64,000 nucleotides of DNA from Quadrisphaera setariae (GTDB taxonomy: Bacteria; Actinomycetota; Actinomycetes; Actinomycetales; Quadrisphaeraceae). The stretch's first letter is position 1, and each line of letters begins with the position of its first letter. Below, in pieces: positions 52,199 through 62,862 of the stretch. Under the pieces are notes generated by a model. The model did not search any database. It was not told where the DNA came from and saw nothing but the letters and a program-made list of their open reading frames with translations. Location: positions 62,001 to 126,000 of the forward strand of contig NZ_VKAC01000003.1 in NCBI RefSeq assembly GCF_008041935.1, in the 5' to 3' direction. Both the position numbers and the translations under genes were made by a program.

Positions 52199-53200
52199 TC
52201 AGCTGCCGAGCTTGTCCGACGGGGTGATCGAGGCGGCGTTGTCCTTGGTCACCAGCGTGGTGGCCACCGCGTCGAAGTTCTTCGACGGCTTGGTGCCGTC
52301 CTTCTGGTAGGCCGTGATCGCGTCCTCCACGGTCTTGTTCACCGTCAGCCACGGCTGCTCGACGGTGGCCACCAGCGGGCTGCTCCCCGACTGGATGGCG
52401 GCGAGGGCCTCGCTGGAGGCGTCACAGCCGGTGACGATGGCCTTCGAGCCGGACTCGCTCACGCCCTGGGCGGCGCCGAGCGCGGCGTCGTCCCAGCCGA
52501 CCCAGACGGCGTCCAGGCCGTTCGGGTTGGCCGTGAGGTAGTCGCTGACGAGGGCGAGCGCCTCGGTGCGGCCCGTGGCCGGGGACTTCACCTTCTGGAT
52601 GGCCCCGCCGGCGATGTTCGCGCCCGCCTTCTTCAGCTCGGCCTCGGCCAGGCTGGCGCGCATCCGGATGCCGGGGTGCGGGTCGTGGCCGATGACCATG
52701 ACGTTCTTGCCCTGCAGGCCGCCCAGCTGCGTGCTGATCTCCTGCACGGTCTGGTCGGCGATGCCCTGCTGGTTCGAGGTCACGTTCAGCGCGAAGGCGT
52801 CGTTCGCCTCGGTGCCGGCGTCCACCGCGAAGATCGGGATGTCGGAGTCCTTGGCCGCGGTGACGATGGAGCTGATCGAGGCGACGTCGGTGTAGCCGTC
52901 GAAGATGGCGTCGGCGCCCTGCCCGATGGCGCTCTCCACCTGCGGGTTCATCTTCTGGAAGTCGAAGTCGCCCTGGATCATGGTCAGGTCCCAGCCGTTG
53001 GTCTTGGCGTCGGCCTGGACCTGCTTGACCCACCAGGCGCCGATGGGGGTCTGGTTGCCCGAGGTGAAGGCGATGACCTTGAAGGGCTTGCCGCCGTCGC
53101 CCTCGCCGCTGCCTGCGGCCTGGCCGCTGCCGCCGCACCCGGACAGGACGGTGGCCGCGGCGATGGCAGCTGCGGCGAGTGCGGTGAACCTCATGCGCAT
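52199..53200 (-). CDS. Sugar ABC transporter substrate-binding lipoprotein (CUT2 type)
   Basis: 333 residues from ATG 53200, AAGGAG five bases upstream. Signal peptide FTALAAAAIAAATVLSGC with lipobox LSGC (Cys anchor), then a periplasmic-binding-protein domain starting FKVIAFTSGNQTPIGAWWVKQV. The ribose/rhizopine-binding group, taking up sugars or polyols. With the permease and ATPase forms an RbsABC-like importer. A hairpin GGGCGC-CGCA-GCGCCC (53279-53294) lies upstream. Confidence 0.93.
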   Translation of the reverse strand: MRMRFTALAAAAIAAATVLSGCGGSGQAAGSGEGDGGKPFKVIAFTSGNQTPIGAWWVKQVQADAKTNGWDLTMIQGDFDFQKMNPQVESAIGQGADAIFDGYTDVASISSIVTAAKDSDIPIFAVDAGTEANDAFALNVTSNQQGIADQTVQEISTQLGGLQGKNVMVIGHDPHPGIRMRASLAEAELKKAGANIAGGAIQKVKSPATGRTEALALVSDYLTANPNGLDAVWVGWDDAALGAAQGVSESGSKAIVTGCDASSEALAAIQSGSSPLVATVEQPWLTVNKTVEDAITAYQKDGTKPSKNFDAVATTLVTKDNAASITPSDKLGS

Positions 53201-53316
53201 GGTGACTCCTTCGTCAGTGCGTGGAAGACCTGCCCCGCGGCGGACGCCGCGCGGCTGAGGACGTGTGGGGGACCGGCTGGGCGCCGCAGCGCCCGCGGGG
53301 GTGGTGATGGAGGTGG

Positions 53317-54317
53317 TCAGCGGCTCCGCGTCTTCAGCGACGAGAGCGTGACGGCCGCGATGATGATGATCCCGGTGACCACCTGCTGGACGTAGGAGTT
53401 CACGCCCAGGATGTTGAGGCCGTTGCTCATCACCCCGATGATCGCGACCCCGATGACCGTGCCGCCGAGGTTGGCCGCCCCGGAGCGGATGACGGTCATG
53501 CCGAGGAAGACGGCGGCCACGGAGAACATGAGGTTGTCGCTGCCCTGCACGGCGCTCGACGAGCCGAGCCGGGCGGCGAGCAGCACGCCGCCGATGCCGG
53601 CCACGAGGCCGGCGACGGTGAAGGCGAGGAGCCGCGAGCGGCGCACGGAGATGCCGGACAGCCGCGCCACCTCCACGTTGCCGCCGATGGCGTACCAGCT
53701 GCGGCCGGTGGTGGTGAAGCGCAGCACGGCCCACGCCACGAGGGCGATGAGGACGGCGAGGTAGACGGGCATCGGGATGTTGAACAGGCGGCCCTGGCCG
53801 AGCTGCGTGAAGCCGGCCGGGAAGTTGAACAGCGTGGTGCCCTCGGTGACGAGGTAGGCCGCGCCGACGATCGAGGTCATCGACGCCAGCGTCGCCACGA
53901 AGGCGGACAGGTTGAGGTAGGCGACCAGCAGGCCGTTCACCAGCCCGATGGCCAGTCCCACCGCGACCGCGGCGACCACCGCGACGGTCACGGACTGGCC
54001 CGCGGTGAGCAGCGCGCCCGCCACCGACCCGGCGAGGCTGGACGTCGCCGCCACCGACAGGTCGAAGTCTCCGACCACCATGACGACGGTCTGGGCCACG
54101 GCGATGATCGCCAGGATCGACACCTGGTAGAGGATGTTGCGGACGTTGGTGAAGGTGAGGAAGACGTCCGGCCTCATCGCGAAGAAGAACAGGACCAGCA
54201 CGACCAGGGCGAGCACGGTGCCGCCCGAGAGGGCGCGCTGGCCGAGGGACCTGCGGGGCACGGCGAGCACCCCTGCCGAGGTGTCCTCGATCCCCGGGTT
54301 GCGGGTGGGGGTGGCGG

Positions 54318-54321
<4 letters not shown>
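53317..54321 (-). CDS. Sugar ABC transporter permease (RbsC-like)
   Basis: 334 residues, ATG 54321 overlapping the ATPase stop (ATGA). About eight to ten helices; conserved LNLSAFVATLASMTSIVGAAYLVTEGTTLF and the C-terminal GSSSAVQGSDNLMFSVAAVFLGMT of the CUT2 permease family. Membrane channel of the importer. Confidence 0.93.
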
Positions 54322-55903
<1,582 letters not shown>

Positions 55904-55907
<4 letters not shown>

Positions 55908-56965
55908 ACCAGCTCCTCGACGTCGTTGCAGCGGATGACGACCTTGGGGAACCTGCCCGACAGGTGGACCTCGAAGGCCTCCTCGGCGTCCTCGAGGTCG
56001 ACCACGGCCTGGGTGAACTCCTCGAGCTGCAGGTGGGGGAGCAGCTGCAGCGCGCGGGGGAAGGCGTACGGGGAGACGAACAGGCCCGTCAGGGTCAGCT
56101 CGCGCAGGTAGAGGTACTCGGACAGGTCGAGCGGCAGCTCGTAGCCGGTCGGGTACATCGCCCCGTAGACGACGGTCCCGCCCTTCGCGGCGATGTCGAG
56201 CAGGCCCCGGGTCGCGCGGGTCGAGCCCGAGGCGTCGATGACGACGTCGTAGCCGCGCCCCTGCGTGATCTCCATCGCGCGCTGGCCCTGGTCGTCGCTG
56301 ACCGGGTCGATGACGTGCTCGGCGTCGCAGCGCTGCGCGAGCGCTCGGCGCTCCGCGATGGGCTCGATCATCGTGAGCGAGGTGGCGCCGTACCGGCGCA
56401 TGACCTGCAGCGCCAGCTGCCCGATGGGGCCGCCGCCGCAGACCGCCACGCGGTCGCCGACGCGGATCCTCGTCTTGTCGGCGATGCGCACCGCCACCGA
56501 GACCGGCTCCAGCAGGCAGCCCTGGAGCAGGGAGACGGCGTCGGGCAGCTTGTAGACCTGCGACTCGTGCCAGGTCACCGTCTCGGACATGCCGGGGCGG
56601 TTGTAGTCCTGGATGTGCTCGCAGAACTGCTGCCTGCCCTCCTGGCAGGGCCGGCAGGTGCCGCAGAAGCGCAGGAAGTTGCCGGCGACGCGGTCGCCGA
56701 CGCGCAGCCCGTTCCGCGTGGCGCGCTCGCCCAGCGCCTCCACGACGCCGGACACCTCGTGGCCGAGGCCGATCGGCACGTCCGTGCCGAAGAAGCCCTC
56801 GGCCAGGTGCGGGTCGGAGCCGCAGATCGCCGCGTACGCCACGCGGATGCGGACGTCCTCCGGGCCCAGCGGCTGGTCGGGGAAGTCGACCACGCCGATG
56901 CGGCCGCGGGCGCCGGCATCGGCGGCCCTGAGGCTGCCGATCTTCGTGACGGCGACGGTCCTCAC
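55904..56965 (-). CDS. Zinc-dependent alcohol dehydrogenase (sorbitol/threonine DH type)
   Basis: 353 residues from GTG 56965, overlapping the transketolase stop. Catalytic zinc: CGSDPH and GHEVSGVVEA; structural zinc cysteines in CGTCRPCQEGRQQFC; NAD fold VAVCGGGPIGQLALQV. Medium-chain reductase of the polyol/threonine group. In a polyol or arylglycerol pathway it would oxidise a secondary alcohol to a ketone. Confidence 0.93.
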
Positions 56966-57927
56966 GGCCGGGCTGCCAGGACCCGCCGCGTGGCGGCGAC
57001 CGTGGCGGACAGCCCGTAGCCGTGCTTGTCGCGCAGCTGCTCGTCGTCGCCGAAGCCGGCGTACACCTGCGGGATGCCGAGGCGCTCGAAGGCGGTCAGG
57101 TGGATGCCGCGGTCGGCGACGACGTCGGCCACCCGCGTGGCCAGCCCGCCGTAGGCGAGGTGGTCCTCGAGCACCACGAACCGGCCGCCGGTCTCCTCGG
57201 CGCACTGGGCGATCAGGTCGGCGTCGATCGGCTTGAGGGTGAACATGTCCACCACGCGGACCGAGCGGCCGTCCTCGGCGAGGGCCTCAGCGGCCTGGAG
57301 GGCCTGGGCCACCGTGGTGCCGTGGGTGAAGATCGTGGCGTCGGTGCCCCGGCGGGCCACGATGCCCTTGCCGATGCGGATGTCGTGCTCGCCGGGCTCG
57401 TAGAGCACGACGTCCTTCTTGCCGACGGCGAGGCGGATGTAGATGGGGCCCTGCATCGCCATCGACTGGCGGATGACCTCGCCGACCATGAGCGGGTCGC
57501 CGATGGAGGTGACGGTCATGTTGGTGAGCGCGCACATGAGGGCGAGGTCCTCGACGGCGTAGTGCGTGGAGCCGCCGTTGCCGACCAGTCCGCCGTGCGT
57601 ACCGATGATCTTGACGGGGAGGTTGGGGTAGCAGACGTCGGTGCGCACCTGCTCCAGCGCCCGCATGCTGAGGAAGGGGAGCATCCCGGAGACGACGGGG
57701 ATGTTGCCGTCGTAGGCGAGGCCGGCGGCGATGCCGACGCAGACCTGCTCGGCCAGGCCGACGTCGAGGAACCGGTCCGGGTACTTGTCCCGGAACTCCA
57801 CGAGGGTCGCCCCGATGTCGGGGGTCAGCACCCACAGGTTCTCGTGGGTCTCGCCGAGCTCGGCGAGGGTCGACCCGATGACGGAGCGGGCCGACAGCAT
57901 CTCGCCGAAGGTGAAGGTGACGGGCAT
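56962..57927 (-). CDS. Transketolase-like protein, C-terminal half (split subunit)
   Basis: 321 residues, ATG 57927 sharing a base with the previous stop. GLAEQVCVGIAAGLAYDG carries the Glu that activates the thiamine ring; IIGTHGGLVGNGGSTHYAVEDLALM binds the pyrimidine/substrate side; C-terminal transketolase domain follows. Together with the next gene it makes a complete thiamine-diphosphate enzyme, in two chains as in the archaeal/actinobacterial split type. Acts on a ketose or hydroxyketone, moving a C2 unit. Confidence 0.9.
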   Translation of the reverse strand: MPVTFTFGEMLSARSVIGSTLAELGETHENLWVLTPDIGATLVEFRDKYPDRFLDVGLAEQVCVGIAAGLAYDGNIPVVSGMLPFLSMRALEQVRTDVCYPNLPVKIIGTHGGLVGNGGSTHYAVEDLALMCALTNMTVTSIGDPLMVGEVIRQSMAMQGPIYIRLAVGKKDVVLYEPGEHDIRIGKGIVARRGTDATIFTHGTTVAQALQAAEALAEDGRSVRVVDMFTLKPIDADLIAQCAEETGGRFVVLEDHLAYGGLATRVADVVADRGIHLTAFERLGIPQVYAGFGDDEQLRDKHGYGLSATVAATRRVLAARP

Positions 57928-58832
57928 CAGACGTTCTCCTTCGCGGCGCGGGTGGAGGTGCCGCGCGAGGCGGCGTAGGCGGTGTTGAGCGCGGTGAGCG
58001 CCCGCTCCAGGTCGGCCTTGCCGAGGGAGCCGGCGTGCCAGGCGAGGTTGCGCTCCATGAAGTCGACGCCCTTGCCCTTGACCGTCTCGGCGATGACCAC
58101 GGTGGGGCGGTCGCTGCTGGGCGCAGGCAGCTCGTCGACGGCGCGGACCAGAGCGGCCATGTCGTGGCCGTCCACGTGCACGACGTTCCAGCCGAAGGCG
58201 GCCCACTTGTCGGGGTACGGCTCGAAGACCACGCGCTCCTCGGCCATGCTCGTCATGAGCTGGCGGTTGCGGTCGACGAACGCCACCAGGTTGCCCAGCT
58301 TGTTGCTGCGGGCGGCCATCGCGGCCTCCCACACCGAGCCCTCGCCGGTCTCGCCGTCTCCCAGCAGGCAGAAGACCCGGTGCTGCTCGCCGCGGCCGCG
58401 TGCGCTCAGCGCCATGCCGACGGCCAGCGGAAGGCCGTGCCCGAGGGATCCCGTGGAGGCCTCCACGCCGGGCAGCTGCACCTTGCACGGGTGCATGCCG
58501 TAGGCGCTGTCGAGCTGGCCGTAGCTGTCGACGATGCCCTCGTAGGAGAAGAAGCCCCGGATGGCCATCGCGATGTACATGCACACCGCGGCGTGGCCCT
58601 TGCTCAGCACGAACCTGTCGCGCTGCGGGTTGGCGATGTCGTCGGGGTCGACGCTCATGCCGTACTCGAAGAGGACGGTGAGGATGTCGGCGGCGGACAG
58701 GTCGCCGCCGATGTGCACGGCCCCCTCGTAGGTGCCGCACAGCTCGAGCAGCTTGGTGCGCAGCTCGTGGGAGAGGTCCTCGAGCTCGGCGACGCTGAGC
58801 TCTCGGGCAGCCGTCAGGGGTTGGGCGGTCAT
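57927..58832 (-). CDS. Transketolase-like protein, N-terminal half (split subunit)
   Basis: 301 residues from ATG 58832, GAGGAG seven bases upstream. GGDLSAADILTVLFEYGM, DRFVLSKGHAAVCMYIAM with the diphosphate-binding His, GSLGHGLPLAVGMAL, and the TPP motif GDGETGEGSVWEAAMAARSN...DRN (GDG-x-N). First gene of the nine-gene operon; promoter and operator lie upstream. No kinase accompanies it, which is unusual for sugar-phosphate transketolases. Confidence 0.9.
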   Translation of the reverse strand: MTAQPLTAARELSVAELEDLSHELRTKLLELCGTYEGAVHIGGDLSAADILTVLFEYGMSVDPDDIANPQRDRFVLSKGHAAVCMYIAMAIRGFFSYEGIVDSYGQLDSAYGMHPCKVQLPGVEASTGSLGHGLPLAVGMALSARGRGEQHRVFCLLGDGETGEGSVWEAAMAARSNKLGNLVAFVDRNRQLMTSMAEERVVFEPYPDKWAAFGWNVVHVDGHDMAALVRAVDELPAPSSDRPTVVIAETVKGKGVDFMERNLAWHAGSLGKADLERALTALNTAYAASRGTSTRAAKENV

Positions 58833-58975
58833 CGCGTGTCTCCTCGTCGATGCACACGGGTACGGGGCCCCCGGTCGTGCGGGAGCGGTCTGCGGCGCGT
58901 CGTCGACGCCGGCAGCGAGTGGTGCCACCTGGGTGGAAGGCCCTCCGACGTCCGTGTCGGCGAGCGGTGTGCCGG

Positions 58976-59005
58976 AACGTAACAGCCGGCGGGTTGACAT
59001 GTAAA
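58976..59005 (-). promoter_or_regulatory. Operon promoter with TTGACATGTAAA operator over its -35 box
   Basis: Minus strand: TTTACA (59005-59000), 18-base spacer, TACGTT (58981-58976). The imperfect palindrome TTGACATGTAAA (58994-59005 on plus) covers the -35 box. A similar palindrome TTCACATGTCAA precedes the aldehyde dehydrogenase at 62.8 kb in the same relation to its -35 box. A second palindrome AACAA-C-TTGTT lies at 59017-59027. Confidence 0.55.
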
Positions 59006-59077
59006 CACCGTCATGGAACAACTTGTTGGGTCGTCGACGAGGATGGCGGCACGGGGCCGCAAGGGTGCACGCCCTCT

Positions 59078-59092
59078 TCCGCCTGGTGGAAA
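59078..59092. promoter_or_regulatory. Weak IclR-type operator before the MarR-IclR pair
   Basis: TTCCG-CCTGG-TGGAA, one arm mismatch from the palindrome before vanA (TTCCG-CCTGT-CGGAA); 37 bases upstream of the MarR ATG. Could be the autoregulatory site of the coupled IclR gene. Confidence 0.45.
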
Positions 59093-59129
59093 CTCGTCAG
59101 ACCCCGACAGCTCCTGGAACGAGGCCCCC

Positions 59130-59726
59130 ATGACCAGCGCGCACGAGTGGCCCAACGGCGGTCGCGCCGCCGAGGACATCGTCACCGAGCCCCTGAGCAC
59201 GCGGATCGACCTTGAGGAGTTCACCCCGCGCCTGGTCTACCTGGTCTCCAACGCGCTGGTGTGGCAGGAGTCGCACGAGATGCGCCGCCGCTTCGGCCTG
59301 GGCACCAACGACTGGCGCGTCATCTCCGCGCTGGGCTGGCGCCCCGGGCTGTCGGCCACCGAGGTCGCGGCCTTCCTGGGCGTCAACAAGGCCGTGGTGT
59401 CCAAGAGCGTCGCCGTGCTGGTCGACCGCGCGCTCGTGGCCCTGCTGCAGGGGCCGCGCGGATCGCGGCCGATGTACCTCACCCGCGCCGGGGCGCAGAT
59501 GCACGACCAGATGGTCCCCGTCTCGAGCCGGGGCCACGAGCTCATCACCACGGGCCTCGAGCCCGAGCAGGTCGCGCGGCTCAACGAGCTGCTGCGCGAG
59601 ATGCTCGGCCAGCTGCGCGGCCAGAGCGTCGAGGGGGACGGCGCCGTCCCCGTCGGCGACATCGTCCAGCCGCCCGTGCGCCTCGAGCCGCGGCGCCGCA
59701 ACGACGAGGTGCCCGGAGAGCCGTGA
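59130..59726 (+). CDS. MarR-family regulator
   Basis: 198 residues from ATG 59130, GAGG about six bases upstream. Winged-helix core: VYLVSNALVWQESHEMRRRFGLGTNDWRVISALGWRPGLSATEVAAFLGVNKAVVSKSVAVLVDRALV with the wing GPRGSRPMYL. MarR proteins in aromatic clusters typically sense phenolic acids. Divergent from the transketolase operon (298 bases apart) and coupled (GTGA) to the IclR gene; it is the likely binder of the TTGACATGT-type sites. Confidence 0.85.
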   Translation: MTSAHEWPNGGRAAEDIVTEPLSTRIDLEEFTPRLVYLVSNALVWQESHEMRRRFGLGTNDWRVISALGWRPGLSATEVAAFLGVNKAVVSKSVAVLVDRALVALLQGPRGSRPMYLTRAGAQMHDQMVPVSSRGHELITTGLEPEQVARLNELLREMLGQLRGQSVEGDGAVPVGDIVQPPVRLEPRRRNDEVPGEP

Positions 59727-60478
59727 CCCTCACCACCCGCACCCTCGCCGTCCTCAGCGCCTTCACCGCGCGCCACCCGCGGCTGCGGCTGGCCGAGGTG
59801 GCCGTGGCCAGCGGGCTGCCGCTCACCACGGCCCACCGCATCGTCAACGACCTCGTGGCCTGGGGCGCGCTGGAGCGCTCCTCCGACGGCACCCTCTCGG
59901 TGGGACTGCGCCTGTGGGAGCTCGCCTCCCTGGCGCCGCGCGGACCCGAGCTGCGCGAGGTGGCGCTGCCGTTCCTCGAGGACCTCTACACCGCCACGCG
60001 GGAGAACGTCCAGCTGGCCGTCCGCGAGGACCTGGAGAGCGTGTTCGTCGAGCGGCTCACCGGCCCGGACTCCGTGGGCGTGATGACGCGCGTCGGCGCA
60101 CGCTTCCCGCTGCCGTCCACGGGGGTGGGTCGCGTGCTGCTCGCGCACGCCCCCGCCGCGGTGCAGGAGGCGGCGCTCGCCGTGCCCCTGCGCCGGTGGA
60201 CCGAGCGCACCGAGACCGACCCCGAGCGCCTGCGCGCGCTGCTCGCCGAGGTGCGCCGGACCGGGGTCGCCTTCAGCGACCAGCAGGTCACCGACGGAGC
60301 GGCGTCGGTGGCGGCGCCGGTGCGCCGCGGTCGCGGGGAGGTGGTGGCCGCCGTGTCGGTGGTCTACAGCACCGCCCGCACCACCGCGGCACCCCTCGTG
60401 CCGGCCGTGCGGGCCGCCGCGCTGGGCATCTCCCGCGCTCTCGCCGCCCGCGCGGACGCGCACCACTCACCGCGCTGA
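59723..60478 (+). CDS. IclR-family regulator of vanAB
   Basis: 251 residues, GTG 59723 overlapping the MarR stop. Winged helix (TLAVLSAFTARHPRLRLAEVAVASGLPLTTAHRIV) and effector domain (FPLPSTGVGRVLLAHAP). Paralogue of the IclR at 43259. Located before vanA with a TTCCG-N5-CGGAA palindrome in between, so it likely controls vanAB in response to vanillate or protocatechuate. Confidence 0.9.
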   Translation: MTLTTRTLAVLSAFTARHPRLRLAEVAVASGLPLTTAHRIVNDLVAWGALERSSDGTLSVGLRLWELASLAPRGPELREVALPFLEDLYTATRENVQLAVREDLESVFVERLTGPDSVGVMTRVGARFPLPSTGVGRVLLAHAPAAVQEAALAVPLRRWTERTETDPERLRALLAEVRRTGVAFSDQQVTDGAASVAAPVRRGRGEVVAAVSVVYSTARTTAAPLVPAVRAAALGISRALAARADAHHSPR

Positions 60479-60488
60479 CCAGCGTCCC

Positions 60489-60503
60489 TTCCGCCTGTCG
60501 GAA
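60489..60503. promoter_or_regulatory. IclR-type operator before vanA
   Basis: TTCCG-CCTGT-CGGAA, symmetry extends to CCCTTCCG/CGGAAGGG (60486-60506). It lies 11 bases after the IclR stop and about 82 bases before the vanA ATG. Confidence 0.7.
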
Positions 60504-60584
60504 GGGCAGGCGCGGCGGCTCGTCGTCGTCGTCGATCCTCCCCGGACCACGACGACGTGACGCACCACGGTGAGGAGCACCCCC

Positions 60585-61688
60585 ATGACCGACGTGCAGG
60601 CAGAGCCGCTGGCCGCACCCGGGCAGGTCAACGCCAAGATCTTCCCGTTCCCCCTCAACGCCTGGTACGTCGCCGCGTGGGACCACGAGGTGACGTCCAA
60701 GAAGCCACTGGCGCGAACGGTCGCAGGGCAGCCGATGGCGCTCTACCGCACGGCCGACGGCCGCCCGGTGGCCCTCGCCGACGCCTGCTGGCACCGCCTG
60801 GCGCCGCTGTCGATGGGGAAGCTCGTCGGGCGCGACGGCATCCAGTGCCCGTACCACGGTCTGCAGTACAACTCCGCAGGTCGCTGCACCAAGATGCCCG
60901 CGCAGGAGACGGTCAACCCCAGCGCGCTGGTGACCTCCTACCCGGTGGAGCAGCGGTACCGCTACGTGTGGGTGTGGCCCGGAGACCCGCTCCTCGCGGA
61001 CCCGGCGTCCATCCCCGACATGCACCAGATGGACTCCCCGGAGTGGGCCGGGGACGGCCTCACCATCGAGGCGCCGTGCAACTACCAGCTGGTGCTCGAC
61101 AACCTCATGGACCTCACGCACGAGGAGTTCGTGCACCACTCGAGCATCGGCCAGGAGGAGCTGTCCGAGTCGGACTTCACCACCCGCCGCGAGGCCGACG
61201 GCTCGGTGACGGTGACGCGGTGGATCCGCGACGTGACGCCGCCGCCGTTCTGGCTGAAGAACATCCGCGACAGGTTCCCCGGCTTCGAGGGCCGCGTGGA
61301 CCGCTGGCAGATCATCCACTACTACGCCCCGTCGACCATCTGCATCGACGTGGGTGTCGCGCCCACCGGCACCGGCGCGCCCGAGGGCGACCGCAGCCAG
61401 GGCGTCAACGGGTACGTCATGAACACCATCACGCCCGAGACCGAGCGGTCCTCGCACTACTTCTGGGCGTTCATGCGCAACTACCGCCTCGACAGCCAGC
61501 TCATCACCACGCAGCTGCGCGAGGGCGTCCACGGCGTCTTCGGGGAGGACGAGGCGATGCTCGCCGCGCAGCAGCGCGCCATCGACGCCAACCCCGGCAA
61601 GGAGTTCTACTCCCTCAACATCGACGCCGGCGGCATGTGGGTGCGGCGCATCCTCGACGAGATGCTGCGCGCGGAGGGGCGCGCGTGA
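60585..61688 (+). CDS. vanA: Vanillate O-demethylase, oxygenase subunit
   Basis: 367 residues from ATG 60585, GAGGAG seven bases upstream. N-terminal Rieske centre CWHRLAPLSMGKLVG...CPYHGLQYN (C-x-H, C-x2-H); non-haem iron ligands DNLMDLTHEEFVHHSS (D-x2-H-x4-H). The PFPLNAWYVAAWDHEV head is typical of VanA-type aryl O-demethylases. Removes the methyl group of vanillate (or a similar methoxybenzoate) to protocatechuate and formaldehyde, using electrons from VanB, coded directly downstream. Confidence 0.93.
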   Translation: MTDVQAEPLAAPGQVNAKIFPFPLNAWYVAAWDHEVTSKKPLARTVAGQPMALYRTADGRPVALADACWHRLAPLSMGKLVGRDGIQCPYHGLQYNSAGRCTKMPAQETVNPSALVTSYPVEQRYRYVWVWPGDPLLADPASIPDMHQMDSPEWAGDGLTIEAPCNYQLVLDNLMDLTHEEFVHHSSIGQEELSESDFTTRREADGSVTVTRWIRDVTPPPFWLKNIRDRFPGFEGRVDRWQIIHYYAPSTICIDVGVAPTGTGAPEGDRSQGVNGYVMNTITPETERSSHYFWAFMRNYRLDSQLITTQLREGVHGVFGEDEAMLAAQQRAIDANPGKEFYSLNIDAGGMWVRRILDEMLRAEGRA

Positions 61689-62764
61689 GCGCACCCGCGC
61701 TCCCCGGGGCGGTCGGCCCTGCGGGGGCCACGACGACGGCGGTGCGGCCGGCGCGCGTCGTCGAGGCGCGCGACGTCGCCGACGGGGTGCGGCGCGTGGT
61801 CCTCGAGCACGCACCCGGCCGCCCCGCCGAGCCCGGCGCCCACCTGCAGCTGGTCGTCCACGTCGACGGGCCCGGCGGTCGGCGGAGGGAGGTGCGCTCG
61901 TACTCCGTGGTCGACGCCAGCCCCGACGGCACGCGCTCGGCGATCTCGGTGCTCCTCACCCCCACCTCGCGCGGCGGCGGCCGGTACGTGCACTCCCTCT
62001 CCGCCGGGGACGACGTCGAGTGCAGCGCGCCCCTCCAGGGGTTCCCGCTGCGCCTGGGCGCCGGGCGCTACCACCTGGTGGCCGGCGGCATCGGCATCAC
62101 CGCACTGGTGGCGATGGCCCGGCACCTGGCCGCGCGCGGCGCCGACGTGGTCCTGGACCACGTGGTGCGGACGCGCTCGCGGGCCGCGTACGCCGACGAC
62201 CTCGCCGCGCTGCTGGGGGACCGGTACCGGCTCCACGTCGACGACGAGCACGGCGCCTTCGACGTCGGCGCGCTGCTCGACGAGGTCGCTGCCGCCGACG
62301 GTGACGGGGAGGGGGCGGTGCCGGGCGGTGCTGAGGCGTACGTCTGCGGTCCGATCCGCCTCATGGACGCCGTGCGCCGCGGCTGGGAGGCCCGCGGCCT
62401 GCCGGCCAGCACGCTGCGGTTCGAGACGTTCGGCAGCTCCGGCTGGTACGCGCCGCAGCCCTTCACCGCCTGCATCCCCGAGATCGGGCTGCGCACGACC
62501 GTCGGCCCCGACACCACCCTGCTGGAGGCGCTGCAGCGCGCCGGCGCGGACCTCATGTACGACTGCCGCAAGGGCGAGTGCGGCCTGTGCCGCATCGACG
62601 TCGCCTCCGTGCGCGGCGTCCTCGACCACCGCGACGTCTTCCTCAGCCGCCGCCAGCAGGAGGCGGGAACGTCGATGTGCGTGTGCGTCTCGCGCGTCGC
62701 CGCCCTCCCCGCCGCTCAGGGCGGTGACGGCCAGCCCGCTGAGCTGGTGCTGCGCCTTCCGTAG
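61685..62764 (+). CDS. vanB: Vanillate O-demethylase, reductase subunit
   Basis: 359 residues, GTG 61685 overlapping the vanA stop. Three domains: FAD/FMN-binding (REVRSYSVVDAS), NAD-binding (GGIGITALVAM...YVCGPIRLMDAV), and C-terminal plant-type [2Fe-2S] ferredoxin with Cys in DCRKGECGLC and MCVC. Class IA phthalate-type reductase; feeds electrons to VanA. Confidence 0.93.
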   Translation: MSAPALPGAVGPAGATTTAVRPARVVEARDVADGVRRVVLEHAPGRPAEPGAHLQLVVHVDGPGGRRREVRSYSVVDASPDGTRSAISVLLTPTSRGGGRYVHSLSAGDDVECSAPLQGFPLRLGAGRYHLVAGGIGITALVAMARHLAARGADVVLDHVVRTRSRAAYADDLAALLGDRYRLHVDDEHGAFDVGALLDEVAAADGDGEGAVPGGAEAYVCGPIRLMDAVRRGWEARGLPASTLRFETFGSSGWYAPQPFTACIPEIGLRTTVGPDTTLLEALQRAGADLMYDCRKGECGLCRIDVASVRGVLDHRDVFLSRRQQEAGTSMCVCVSRVAALPAAQGGDGQPAELVLRLP

Positions 62765-62793
62765 CGTCCGCCACCTCGACCGCCCGCTCGGTC

Positions 62794-62827
62794 TTCACAT
62801 GTCAAGTCCAAAGGTCCATGCTGGACC
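62794..62827. promoter_or_regulatory. Aldehyde-dehydrogenase promoter with two operator candidates
   Basis: Plus strand -35-like TTCACA (62794-62799), 17-base spacer, -10-like CATGCT (62817-62822). The palindrome TTCACATGTCAA (62794-62805) covers the -35 box; a perfect palindrome GGTCCA-TGC-TGGACC (62813-62827) covers the -10 box. A further GTCCA half-site is at 62805-62809. Good candidate for MarR control and a second regulator. Confidence 0.55.
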
Positions 62828-62862
62828 TGTCGATCCCTCCAGCACGAAGAGGTGCTCACCAG

